DNA of 34,469 nt from Pseudomonadota bacterium (GCA_018241145.1 JAFEEJ010000244.1:1-34469); one strand, 5' to 3'; positions 1 to 6,768 are shown, numbered from the stretch's first letter. A program made the numbers and translations. The notes: generated by a model from the sequence alone, not told the origin.

Positions 1-175
1 ATGACCCTACGCCGCGAGCACGGGCACAAGCGGTTTCGGGGCTTAGGCCTTAAGCGGCCAGAGCGTAGACGTCGTCGTTGGCGTCTGGGTTTTTGCCATC
101 GGATTAACGAGGAAGATGACGCCCTCGGCATGCTCCAAGCTGCTTCACTGCCCCCGTCGAAGCCAGGTCGCCCCC
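1..175 (-). ncRNA. ssrA: tmRNA (ssrA), 5' part, truncated by window start
   Basis: Transfer-messenger RNA rescues ribosomes stalled on broken mRNAs and tags the nascent chain for proteolysis, working with SmpB. Read on the minus strand from about 175, the sequence opens with the hallmark tmRNA 5' end GGGGGCGACCTGGCTTCGAC followed by GGGGG. About 90 nt later an in-frame tag reading frame encodes ANDDVYALAA and stops with TAA, the classical form (E. coli is ANDENYALAA). The 3' pseudoknots and the tRNA-like acceptor end lie beyond position 1. Its protein partner gene smpB lies about 1.2 kb away on the same strand, with an unrelated sulfotransferase gene between. The exact 5' nucleotide is inferred by analogy with processed tmRNAs, where it pairs with the 3' end. 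Confidence 0.95.
50..82 (-). other. tmRNA tag reading frame (ANDDVYALAA, stop TAA)
   Basis: The resume codon GCC is at 82-80 and the stop TAA at 52-50. The ten-residue tag ends in ALAA, the degron recognised by ClpXP/ClpAP-type proteases in related bacteria. A second in-frame-like TAA occurs a few bases downstream. Confidence 0.93.
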
Positions 176-185
176 GGGGAGGATC

Positions 186-214
186 AATGTGATTGCGCGC
201 GGGCCTGAAATCAA
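186..214 (-). promoter_or_regulatory. Possible sigma-70 promoter of tmRNA
   Basis: On the minus strand TTGATT (214-209) and CACATT (191-186) are 17 nt apart and end about 10 nt before the inferred tmRNA 5' end. The -35 is good and the -10 is weak, so this is tentative. The rest of the tmRNA-sulfotransferase spacer (216-357) holds a short hairpin around 213-240 and a palindromic repeat at 309-335. Confidence 0.35.
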
Positions 215-308
215 GCCCCGCTGTTACGATGGCGGGCTTGCGTTCATGTGTCTCTTCAATCGTGCGGCGAAAATCGCCGCCATCTGGCCGGGGATTCCGC
301 GGCAACTT

Positions 309-335
309 TCGATCCTTGCGATCAGGATGATCGCG
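309..335. repeat. Palindromic dispersed repeat, copy 1 (GCGATCA-nnn-TGATCGC)
   Basis: The core at 318-334 is a perfect 7-bp inverted repeat, GCGATCA GGA TGATCGC. The surrounding 27 nt match, with about four mismatches, the reverse complement of 19823-19849 inside recJ. It lies 23 nt before the sulfotransferase start codon. Confidence 0.55.
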
Positions 336-357
336 ACTCCTCCCGGGCTTCGATCTC

Positions 358-1203
358 ATGGGCAACATCGTCTGGCTCGCGTCGTACCCGAAATCCGGCA
401 ACACCTGGCTGCGTGCCTTTCTTGCCAACCTGATCGCCAACCGTGTGATCCCGTTGCCGCCGAACGAGATCCGCAACTACACCGATTCGGAAACGCGTCC
501 TGATCCTTTTTCCGAGCTGGCCGGAAGGCCGAGCATCGGGCTGACGGTTGCGGAACTTGCGGCCCTGCGTTGTCGGGTGCATGCGTTGATTGCCCAGCGC
601 GCACGGGGCACGCGCTTGCTGATGACGCACAATTTCTGTGGCAGTTTCGAGGGTCACCCGCTGTTCAATTGGCAGGTGACGGCGGGTGCGATTGTCGTGG
701 TGCGCAATCCACTGGATGTCGCGGTGAGCATGACCCATCATTTCGGGCTCACGCCGGATGAGGCGATCGAGCGGCTGGGCGACGACCGGGTCGCGTCGGT
801 CAACGACACGGTCGCCGTCAGCCATGTCATCGGTTCCTGGTCCACGCACGTGCGCAGCTGGGCGGACATGTCCGAACGCGCGCCCGGAAAGGTGATCGTG
901 CTGCGCTACGAGGATCTGCTGGAGAAGCCCGCCAGATACTTCGCGAAAGCCGCGAAGCTGATCGGTCTGGACAACGACAAGGCGCGCATCGAACGCGCTG
1001 CGCGGCATGCGCGTTTCGAAACGCTTTCCGCGTTGGAGAAGCGCGATGGTTTCGTCGAGGCGGTCGACGAGAAGACCCGGTTCTTCTTCAAGGGGCGCGC
1101 CAACCAGTGGCGCGAGGCGTTGAGCCGCGGGCAAGTCGCGAGGATCGTGGACGACCATCGCGAGCAGATGGCGCGGTTCAAGTATCTGCCTGCGGGATTT
1201 TGA
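358..1203 (+). CDS. Sulfotransferase family protein (PAPS-dependent)
   Basis: Predicted soluble sulfotransferase of 281 aa that would move a sulfuryl group from PAPS to an unidentified acceptor. The 5'-phosphosulfate-binding loop YPKSGNTW is at residues 10-17. The 3'-phosphate-binding segment RNPLDVAVS is at 116-124, followed by MTHHFG. The C-terminal PAPS-contact segment FKGRANQW is at 244-251, matching the family RKGxxGDW region. The ATG at 358 puts the loop at the usual N-terminal distance, but no clear Shine-Dalgarno sequence precedes it. The gene stands alone, transcribed away from tmRNA and towards smpB, and splits the common smpB-ssrA neighbourhood, which suggests an accessory insertion. 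Substrate cannot be predicted; similar proteins act on carbohydrates, lipids or small molecules. Confidence 0.88.
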   Translation: MGNIVWLASYPKSGNTWLRAFLANLIANRVIPLPPNEIRNYTDSETRPDPFSELAGRPSIGLTVAELAALRCRVHALIAQRARGTRLLMTHNFCGSFEGHPLFNWQVTAGAIVVVRNPLDVAVSMTHHFGLTPDEAIERLGDDRVASVNDTVAVSHVIGSWSTHVRSWADMSERAPGKVIVLRYEDLLEKPARYFAKAAKLIGLDNDKARIERAARHARFETLSALEKRDGFVEAVDEKTRFFFKGRANQWREALSRGQVARIVDDHREQMARFKYLPAGF

Positions 1204-1215
1204 CCGCACCCACCT

Positions 1216-1252
1216 CGTCATTCCGGACGCCGAGCAGCGGCGATCCGGAATC
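1216..1252 (+). terminator. Strong hairpin (CCGGAATGAC-type repeat) acting as likely terminator
   Basis: ATTCCGGA-CGCCG pairs with CGGCG-TCCGGAAT, a 13-bp stem with one bulged A and a 5-nt loop (1220-1251). It is followed by the T-rich stretch TGCTTTTCTGGTTTT. It starts 12 nt after the sulfotransferase stop codon. Its sequence also makes it a member of a dispersed palindrome family seen at 1281-1326 and 23198-23238. Confidence 0.65.
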
Positions 1253-1280
1253 TGCTTTTCTGGTTTTGTTGAGCCAGGGC

Positions 1281-1326
1281 GGATTCCGGGTTCCGCGCCG
1301 CGCGCCACCCCGGGCCCGGAATGACG
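1281..1326. repeat. CCGGAATGAC-type palindromic repeat, second copy
   Basis: GGATTCCGGGTTC at the left end and CCCGGAATGACG at the right end pair over ATTCCGGG/CCCGGAAT around a GC-rich centre. Orientation is opposite to the copy at 1216-1252, so the two copies face each other between the convergent sulfotransferase and smpB genes. Confidence 0.6.
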
Positions 1327-1355
1327 TCCTGGATGTATGTTCTTCCGGCGTTCGC

Positions 1356-1847
1356 TCAGGCCGTCCGGTTCTTCGCCCGCATCGCGCGCTGCTTTTCGCG
1401 TTGCCAGTCGCGTTCCTTCGACGCGGCGCGCTTGTCGTGCAGCTGCTTGCCGAGCGCCAGTCCGATCTCCAGCTTGACGCGATTGTTCTTCCAGTACATC
1501 GCGGTGGGAACCAGCGTCATGCCTTTGCGTTCGACGGCGCCGATCAGCTTGTCGATTTCCTCGCGGTGCAGCAGCAGTTTGCGCGTGCGGCGATCCTCCG
1601 CGACCACGTGCGTGGACGTCGACAGCAGCGGCGGGATCGAGGCGCCGAACAGGTGGATCTCGCCATCCTTCACCAGCGCATACGCCTCGCTCAGGTTGAT
1701 GCGGCCTTCGCGCAGGCTTTTCACTTCCCAGCCCTGCAGCGCGATGCCCGCCTCGAAGCGTTCGTCGATGTGGTATTCGTGGCGCGCACGCTTGTTCAAC
1801 GCGATGGTCGCGCTGCCTTTGCCGTCCTTGTCTTTCTTTTTCGCCAT
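1356..1847 (-). CDS. smpB: SsrA-binding protein SmpB
   Basis: Cytoplasmic RNA-binding partner of tmRNA (163 aa), required for loading alanyl-tmRNA into the A site of stalled ribosomes. The start [10 protein letters not shown] is chosen because SmpB proteins begin this way. The frame stays open 41 codons further upstream, but that extension has no SmpB character. Visible family features are [18 protein letters not shown], then [18 protein letters not shown], the K-G/E-rich core and a basic C-terminal tail ([18 protein letters not shown]) that folds in the decoding centre. Length is typical. It is divergent from ratA with a shared upstream region of about 200 bp, an arrangement like that of E. 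coli. Confidence 0.97.
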   Translation of the reverse strand: MAKKKDKDGKGSATIALNKRARHEYHIDERFEAGIALQGWEVKSLREGRINLSEAYALVKDGEIHLFGASIPPLLSTSTHVVAEDRRTRKLLLHREEIDKLIGAVERKGMTLVPTAMYWKNNRVKLEIGLALGKQLHDKRAASKERDWQREKQRAMRAKNRTA

Positions 1848-1978
1848 GTTCGCGGGAATCTCTTGGCAAGCTGCGCCCGGCATCCTGCGCGCCGGCGGTG
1901 CTCGGATCAGGCCCGGTACGCGGATGCACCGCCTCGGGGCCAGGGAATCCTCATGGATTGACCTATACACTCGGTTGC

Positions 1979-2020
1979 TGCGCTCCGGCGTCGCGCAACC
2001 TGCCTTCGCTCGCTACGCTT
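1979..2020. repeat. 42-bp dispersed repeat, copy A (ratA leader)
   Basis: This 42-nt block is identical, by base-by-base comparison, to the reverse complement of 13545-13586 in the carA leader. Weaker similarity extends to about 1966 and includes TACACTC. It contains a TGCGC...GCGCA hairpin. The copy ends 31 nt before the ratA start codon. Confidence 0.85.
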
Positions 2021-2051
2021 GTCCGGGGTTCCGGCAACCGATACGTACACA

Positions 2052-2483
2052 ATGACACAGGTTCATCGACAAGCCCTGGTGCGCCACACGCCTGAACAGA
2101 TGTTCGATCTGGTCAACGACGTGGAAGCATACCCCGGGCGTTTCGCCTGGTGCATCGGCGCACGGGTGCGCGAGCGCGGGAACGACGTGCTGGTGGCGCG
2201 GCTGGATTTGCGTTTCGCCGGGATGACGCAGCACTTCGTCACCCGCAACACCCTCGATCGGCCGCATTCCATCGCCATGCATTTCGTGGAAGGGCCGTTC
2301 ACTTCATTGGCTGGCCGATGGACCTTCGACCCGCTGGGTTCGGAAGGTTGCAAGGTCTCGCTGGACCTGGATTTCGAAATCTCCAATCCGTTGACCGGGC
2401 TGGCGCTTTCCTTCGGGTTCCAGAAACTGGCCGACCGGATGGTCGATGATTTCGTCGCCGAAGCCAATCGCGCGCATGCCTGA
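2052..2483 (+). CDS. ratA: RatA/PasT family protein (START-like, SRPBCC fold)
   Basis: A 143-aa protein of the COQ10/polyketide-cyclase-like family. In E. coli the homologue RatA (PasT) has been linked to 50S ribosome association and to stress and persister phenotypes; homologues elsewhere bind lipids or quinones, so its molecular role is unsettled. Evidence is the characteristic start MTQVHRQALVRHTPEQMFDL followed by VNDVEAYPGRFAWC, and the later FEGPF-like segment VEGPFTSLAGRWTF. The ATG at 2052 is preferred over an upstream in-frame ATG at 2019, which falls in the dispersed repeat. The stop overlaps the rnfH start by 8 nt. Synteny with smpB on one side and rnfH then bamE on the other matches E. 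coli. Confidence 0.92.
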   Translation: MTQVHRQALVRHTPEQMFDLVNDVEAYPGRFAWCIGARVRERGNDVLVARLDLRFAGMTQHFVTRNTLDRPHSIAMHFVEGPFTSLAGRWTFDPLGSEGCKVSLDLDFEISNPLTGLALSFGFQKLADRMVDDFVAEANRAHA

Positions 2484-2757
2484 GCGCATCCGCGCCAGCG
2501 TGGTTTGCGCGATGCCCGGCCACGCGTTCCTGCGCGAACTCGAATTGCCGCAAGGTGCGCGGGTCGAGGACGCGATCTCGGCATCCGGCGTGCGCGCCGC
2601 ATGGCCGCAGTTGTCGATCGACGACGCGCATGTCGGCATCTTTTCGCGCAAGGCCTCGCTGCACACGCGGCTGCGCGACGGCGATCGCGTGGAAATCTAC
2701 CGGCCGCTGAAGATCGACCCGAAGGATGCGCGCCGGAAGCGGGCAGGCAAATCCTGA
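2476..2757 (+). CDS. rnfH: RnfH family protein (PasI/RatB, ubiquitin-like fold)
   Basis: Small 93-aa protein of the RnfH/UPF0125 family with a beta-grasp fold; in E. coli it is encoded directly after ratA and called RatB/PasI. Family signals are the early IRASVVCAMP, the central VEDAISASG and IFSRKASLHTRLRDGDRVEIYRPL, and the basic end DPKDARRKRAGKS. The ATG at 2476 overlaps the last codons of ratA by 8 nt, which implies translational coupling. An earlier in-frame ATG at 2446 would lie inside ratA and lacks family similarity. Function is unproven; proposals include an antitoxin-like partner of RatA. Confidence 0.9.
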   Translation: MPERIRASVVCAMPGHAFLRELELPQGARVEDAISASGVRAAWPQLSIDDAHVGIFSRKASLHTRLRDGDRVEIYRPLKIDPKDARRKRAGKS

Positions 2758-2838
2758 ACTGGAGCCACGGATCCGGCAAGGCAGGCATGCATCGCGGCCG
2801 CGCTTCCCGGTCCGCACCTCCTGCGCCCAAGGCGCGGC

Positions 2839-3300
2839 TCAGCCACCTCCGCCGCCGCTGTCACCGCCACCTGCGCCTTGATCGGCTTTTTTCTCCAGGT
2901 CTTCCTGTTCCTGCTTGGTGAGGTTGGACGGATACAGCGGACCGTATTTCCTGCTTTCCTGCAGCAGTTCCTGTGGCGTTTCCTTCAGGAAATCGCCATC
3001 CGTGCGCACCAGCGTGTCGTTGCTGAAATACAACGTCAACGAGCGCTCCAGGATCTTGCCGCCCCGCCTCTGCATGGTGGCCACGTAGTCCCAGCGGTTC
3101 TGGTCGAACGGACTGGTCACCGAAGGCGAGCCCATCAGCGTGAGCACCTGCTGTTTGCTCATGCCGGGTTTCAGCTGTTGCACGTTGCGCCCGTCGAGCA
3201 GGTTGCCCTGCTGGACGTCGGGCTTGTAGACGAGGCCGCAGCCGGCGAGCAGCGCGGCTGCCACGACCGTCGAAAACGGAAGGAGAATCGAATTGCGCAT
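2839..3300 (-). CDS. bamE: Outer membrane assembly lipoprotein BamE
   Basis: Lipoprotein subunit of the BAM complex, which inserts beta-barrel proteins into the outer membrane. The 153-aa precursor has a signal peptide with lipobox LLAG-C, cysteine 21 being the predicted lipidation site. The SmpA/OmlA domain follows: VYKPDVQQGNLLDGRNVQQL, KPGMSKQQVLTLMGSP, and FDQNRWDYVATMQRRGG. The C-terminus is an unusual glycine/serine-rich tail (GAGGGDSGGGGG) after an acidic-basic stretch, likely disordered. The gene is divergent from fur, sharing about 93 bp of promoter DNA, as in other gammaproteobacteria. Confidence 0.95.
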   Translation of the reverse strand: MRNSILLPFSTVVAAALLAGCGLVYKPDVQQGNLLDGRNVQQLKPGMSKQQVLTLMGSPSVTSPFDQNRWDYVATMQRRGGKILERSLTLYFSNDTLVRTDGDFLKETPQELLQESRKYGPLYPSNLTKQEQEDLEKKADQGAGGGDSGGGGG

Positions 3301-3333
3301 GCGCTTGCAGGCCCGGGTTCGCGAGACGGTGAA

Positions 3334-3342
3334 TGATACACT
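3334..3342 (+). promoter_or_regulatory. Possible extended -10 element for fur
   Basis: TGATACACT fits an extended -10 (TGnTATAAT) and lies about 50 nt before the fur ATG, with no good -35. A GGAG ribosome binding site precedes fur by 7 nt. The divergent bamE start is at 3300, so operators here could serve both genes. Confidence 0.4.
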
Positions 3343-3393
3343 AAGGCGTGACGATGCCCGGTTACGACCCGCGTCCGTTCACGGAGTTCAGTC

Positions 3394-3798
3394 ATGGAAT
3401 CGCAAGAGCTGCGCAAGGCCGGCCTGAAGGTCACCCACCCGCGGATGCGGGTGCTGGAAATCCTGGACGCCTCGCACAGCCACCTCACCGCCGAGGACAT
3501 CTACAAGCGCCTGCTCGAGCACGACGAGGATATCGGCCTTGCCACGGTCTACCGCGTCCTGACCCAGTTCGAGGCGGCGGGCCTCGTCACCAAGCACAAC
3601 TTCGAGGGTGGCCAGGCGGTTTACGAAATCGACCGCGGCAAGCACCACGACCACATGATCGATGTCGACACCGGCAAGGTCATCGAGTTCGTCAACGAGG
3701 AAATCGAGAAGCTGCAACGCGAGATCGCGGCCCGGCACGGCTACGACATCGCAGACCACTCGCTGGTGCTGTACGTGCGGGCCCGGAAAAAGAAGTAG
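3394..3798 (+). CDS. fur: Ferric uptake regulator Fur
   Basis: Iron-responsive repressor (134 aa) that binds Fe(II) and shuts off iron-uptake genes. It has an N-terminal winged helix (MESQELRKAGLKVTHPRMRV and the recognition segment LATVYRVLTQFEAAGLV), then the dimerisation domain with the metal-ligand segment HHDHMIDVDTGKVIEF. The E. coli ICLDCGK motif is replaced by IDVDTGK, so the structural zinc-binding CxxC is absent and the protein has no cysteines at all. As far as I recall this is normal for xanthomonad Fur proteins rather than a defect. RBS GGAG is 7 nt before the ATG. It is transcribed towards recN, whose stop is 84 bp away. Confidence 0.96.
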   Translation: MESQELRKAGLKVTHPRMRVLEILDASHSHLTAEDIYKRLLEHDEDIGLATVYRVLTQFEAAGLVTKHNFEGGQAVYEIDRGKHHDHMIDVDTGKVIEFVNEEIEKLQREIAARHGYDIADHSLVLYVRARKKK

Positions 3799-3881
3799 CG
3801 CGGGCCGCCGCGCAGCGGCTGCTCCTCGCCGCGGGCGGCGACAGGCTTGCGCCCGTCCTTGCCGCATGCGGGGGAAGCGCG

Positions 3882-5558
3882 CTACGACTCTTGCGCTTTT
3901 TCGAACATGCGCCTCGCGTGCGCGCGCGCCTCGCGGTCGATTTCCACGCCGCCCAGCATGCGCGCCAGTTCCTCGCGGCGGCCTTGCGCATCGAGCGGGG
4001 TGATGTTCGTTCGCGTGGCGCCTTCCTCGCTGGATTTCGCCACATGCAGTTGCGCGTGGCCCTGCGCGGCGACCTGCGGCAGGTGGGTCACGCACAGCAC
4101 CTGCCGCTGCGCGCCGAGCGCGCGCAATTTCGCGCCCACGGTTTCCGCCACCGCACCGCCGATGCCGGCGTCCACTTCGTCGAACACCATGGTGCCGGTG
4201 GCGTCCGCGCCGAGCGCGGCGACTTCGATCGCGAGGCCGATGCGCGAAAGCTCTCCGCCGGAAGCCACGCGCCGCAACGGTCGCAGCGGCATGCCGGGAT
4301 TGGCGCTTACGGTGAATTCGCAACGTTCGCGGCCCTGCGGATCCGGTTCGCCGCCGGGTTGGGCTTGCAGTTCCGCAGCGAACGAACCGCCCGCCATGCC
4401 GAGTTCGCCCATCAACTGCGTGACGGCCTTGCCGAGCCTGCCCGCCGCGGCCGCGCGTGATTTCGAAAGCGCCTGTGCGGCGATTTCATAGTCGTGAAGG
4501 CATTGCGCGCGTTGCCCGGCGAGTTGCGCCAGCGCATCGCCCGCGCCTTCGAGCGCGCGCAATTCCCCGCGCAACGATTCCGCCTTCGCGTGCAGTTCCT
4601 GCACGGGCACGTGGTGCCGGCGCGAGAGGTCGTGCAGGGCAGCGAGATGCGCTTCCGCCTCGGCGTGTCGTTGCGGATCCAGATCGAGACCCTCGGCGTA
4701 GCGTGCCAGCGCGTCGCCCGCTTCGCGCGACTGGATGCCGGCGCTTTCCAGCAGGTCCTGCACGGGTTGCAACGACGGGTCGAGGGCGGCCAAGCGATCC
4801 AGTTCGACCCGCGCGCGCGCAAGGCCGCGCGCGATCGCGTGGTCGCTTTCGCCATCCAGCAGGTCGGCGAGCAGGGAGGCGCCTTCGGCGAGACGGCCGG
4901 CGTTGGCCAGCCGCCGGTGGCGTGTCTCGAGCTCGGCCAGCGCATCGGGCGCGAGCGACCAACGTTCCAGTTCGGCCAGTTCGTGCCGCAGCAGTTCGAT
5001 GCGCGCTTGCGCGTCCCCGCCGCCGGAAAGCGCGCGCTCGCGCGCGGCGATCCCGCGATGCCGCTGCGCCAGTTCGCGCACACGCAGCGCCTTGTCCTGC
5101 GCCTGGTCGAACGCATCCAGCAGCGCCAGTTGCCGGGCGCGGTCCAGCAGCGCCTGATGTTCGTGCTGGCCGTGGATTTCGACCAGCGTGGCGGCCAATT
5201 CGGACAACTGGTTGAGGCTGGCCGCGCGCCCGTTGATCCAGGCACGCGAACCGCCTTCGGCGGCGATCACGCGGCGCAGGCGGCAGCCGCCGTCGGCGTC
5301 GTCCAGCGCCTGTTCCGCCAGCCATGCAAGCGCGTCGGGCGCACGTTCCAGGTCGAATTCCGCCGAAAGTTCGGCGCGTTCGCAGCCCGCGCGCACCATG
5401 CCGCTGTCGGCGCGCGCGCCGGACAGCAGCAGCAAGGCATCCACCAGCAACGACTTGCCCGCGCCGGTTTCGCCCGTCACCACGGTCAGGCCGGCGCCGA
5501 ATTCGATTTCGGCGGCCTCGAGCACGGCGAAATTGCGGACGGAAAGGCGGGTGAGCAT
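3882..5558 (-). CDS. recN: DNA repair protein RecN
   Basis: SMC-like ATPase of double-strand-break repair, 558 aa (E. coli 553). Starting at MLTRLSVRNF, the Walker A GETGAGKS is at residues 29-36. A long coiled-coil region rich in Ala, Arg, Glu and Leu fills the middle. The ABC signature VASGGELSR is at 431-439, Walker B MVFDEVDAG at 457-465, and the switch segment VLCVTHLPQVAAQGH follows. The frame is open for 23 codons upstream of the chosen ATG, but those residues are not RecN-like. The start codon has no obvious Shine-Dalgarno. The gene is divergent from hrcA, separated by a heptad-repeat palindrome. Confidence 0.96.
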   Translation of the reverse strand: MLTRLSVRNFAVLEAAEIEFGAGLTVVTGETGAGKSLLVDALLLLSGARADSGMVRAGCERAELSAEFDLERAPDALAWLAEQALDDADGGCRLRRVIAAEGGSRAWINGRAASLNQLSELAATLVEIHGQHEHQALLDRARQLALLDAFDQAQDKALRVRELAQRHRGIAARERALSGGGDAQARIELLRHELAELERWSLAPDALAELETRHRRLANAGRLAEGASLLADLLDGESDHAIARGLARARVELDRLAALDPSLQPVQDLLESAGIQSREAGDALARYAEGLDLDPQRHAEAEAHLAALHDLSRRHHVPVQELHAKAESLRGELRALEGAGDALAQLAGQRAQCLHDYEIAAQALSKSRAAAAGRLGKAVTQLMGELGMAGGSFAAELQAQPGGEPDPQGRERCEFTVSANPGMPLRPLRRVASGGELSRIGLAIEVAALGADATGTMVFDEVDAGIGGAVAETVGAKLRALGAQRQVLCVTHLPQVAAQGHAQLHVAKSSEEGATRTNITPLDAQGRREELARMLGGVEIDREARAHARRMFEKAQES

Positions 5559-5593
5559 TTGAACGAATGCGGCGGGCGGGTCGGAGCCACGAA

Positions 5594-5676
5594 GGTTAAT
5601 GGTCAAAAGCCAAAGGTCAAAGGTCAATAGGAACGCGGGATTGGCGCGATTGACTTTTGACTATCGACCTTTGACA
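5594..5676. repeat. Inverted pair of 7-bp-period arrays between recN and hrcA
   Basis: Five heptamers run 5594-5628 (GGTTAAT, GGTCAAA, AGCCAAA, GGTCAAA, GGTCAAT). After a 20-nt spacer, four complementary heptamers run 5649-5676 (ATTGACT, TTTGACT, ATCGACC, TTTGACA). The 28-nt arms pair at about 21 of 28 positions. The array ends 9 nt before the hrcA ATG and leaves an open frame through to hrcA. Confidence 0.8.
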
Positions 5677-5685
5677 GTTTCACCG

Positions 5686-6744
5686 ATGCCAGCCTCAGCC
5701 ACCCCGCACCTGGATTCGCGTTCCCGGCAATTGTTGCGCGCGTTGATCGCGCGTTACCTGGAAGAGGGCGAGCCGGTGGGGTCGCGCACGTTGTCGCGCG
5801 CGTCCGGGCTGGATGTCAGCCCGGCCACCATCCGCAACATCATGTCGGACCTGGAAGAGCTGGGCCTGATCGCCTCGCCGCATACATCGGCCGGCCGCGT
5901 GCCCACGGCGCAGGGGCTGCGGTTGTTCGTGGACAGCCTGCTGGAAATCCGGCCGCTGCCCAGGGATGCGATGGCGCAGATGGAACGCGGTCTGCCGCGC
6001 GGACATCCTGACCAACCCTCCACCACCCGCGACCTGCTCGGCAATGCCTCGACGCTGCTGTCGGCGATGACGCATTTCGTCGGCGTGGTCACGGTGCCGG
6101 GCGGGTCGGAAGTGCCGTTGAAGCAGATCGAATTCGTGGCCCTGGACGCCGCGCGCGTGCTGGCGATCCTGGTGTTCGCCGACGGGCAGGTGCAGAACCG
6201 GGTGCTGGTGCCGCGGCAGAAGCTGGATGCGCGCGCGCTGGAGCAGGCTTCCAATTTCCTCAATGCCCACTACGCCGGCCTGCGCCTGGACGAGATCCGC
6301 CTGCGCGTGCTGGCGGAATTGCGCGCCGCGGGTTCCGAGTTGAACCGCCGCCTGGAAGCGGCGGTGGAAGTGGCCGCGCAGACCTTCGCGCCGGAGCCGG
6401 AATCCGACATGCTGGTCAGCGGCCAGACCAACCTGATGGGCGACGACGCCTCGCACATGGACCGCCTGCGCGAATTGTTCGAGGCGTTCCAGCGCAAGCG
6501 CGACCTGCTGGCCCTGCTGGAGGGCTGCGCGCGGGCCCCGGGGGTGCGCCTGTTCATCGGCGAGGAGTCCGGTTTCGCGCCGCTGGAGGGTTTCAGCCTG
6601 GTCAGCGCGCCCTATCATGCCGGGGAACGGGTACTGGGCGCGCTCGGCGTGATCGGGCCGACGCGCATGGCCTACGACCGCGTGATCCCGGTGGTGCAGG
6701 CGACCGCGCGCATGCTTTCGGAAGCCCTCAATCCGGACCCTTGA
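5686..6744 (+). CDS. hrcA: Heat-inducible transcription repressor HrcA
   Basis: Repressor that in many bacteria binds CIRCE operators of groESL and dnaK and is kept active by GroEL. Length is 352 aa. The N-terminal winged helix covers roughly residues 5-75 (SRQLLRALIARYLEEGEPVG, DVSPATIRNIMSDLEELGLI, HTSAGRVPTAQGLRLFVD). A GAF-like effector domain follows, ending FSLVSAPYHAGERVLGALGV then IGPTRMAYDRVIPVV. The ATG at 5686 matches the usual start but lacks a Shine-Dalgarno. A second in-frame ATG at 5599 has a GAAGG upstream and would add 29 residues translated from the heptad repeat, so the true start deserves an experiment. No CIRCE element was seen in this window. It is first in the hrcA-grpE-dnaK-dnaJ cluster. 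Confidence 0.94.
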   Translation: MPASATPHLDSRSRQLLRALIARYLEEGEPVGSRTLSRASGLDVSPATIRNIMSDLEELGLIASPHTSAGRVPTAQGLRLFVDSLLEIRPLPRDAMAQMERGLPRGHPDQPSTTRDLLGNASTLLSAMTHFVGVVTVPGGSEVPLKQIEFVALDAARVLAILVFADGQVQNRVLVPRQKLDARALEQASNFLNAHYAGLRLDEIRLRVLAELRAAGSELNRRLEAAVEVAAQTFAPEPESDMLVSGQTNLMGDDASHMDRLRELFEAFQRKRDLLALLEGCARAPGVRLFIGEESGFAPLEGFSLVSAPYHAGERVLGALGVIGPTRMAYDRVIPVVQATARMLSEALNPDP

Positions 6745-6768
6745 AGCCGGCGGGATGTGGCCGCATAC
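6740..6768 (+). promoter_or_regulatory. Possible sigma-32 promoter of grpE
   Basis: CTTGAA (6740-6745) overlaps the hrcA stop codon. It is followed after 15 nt by CCGCATAC, resembling the heat-shock CTTGAA / CCCCATNT pair but with a weaker -10. A housekeeping promoter around TACGATACG (6776-6784) is an alternative. Confidence 0.4.

Noticed and set aside
189..503. Plus-strand ORFs between tmRNA and the sulfotransferase start
   Set aside because: They overlap the real gene in other frames, contain the palindromic repeat and show no protein similarity.
322..1929. Long minus-strand open frame of over 500 codons
   Set aside because: Runs antisense through the sulfotransferase gene and across smpB in a wrong frame; composition is Arg/Pro-rich shadow coding with no family motif.
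5559..5685. CIRCE operator before hrcA
   Set aside because: The inverted structure here is GGTCAAA heptads, not TTAGCACTC-N9-GAGTGCTAA.
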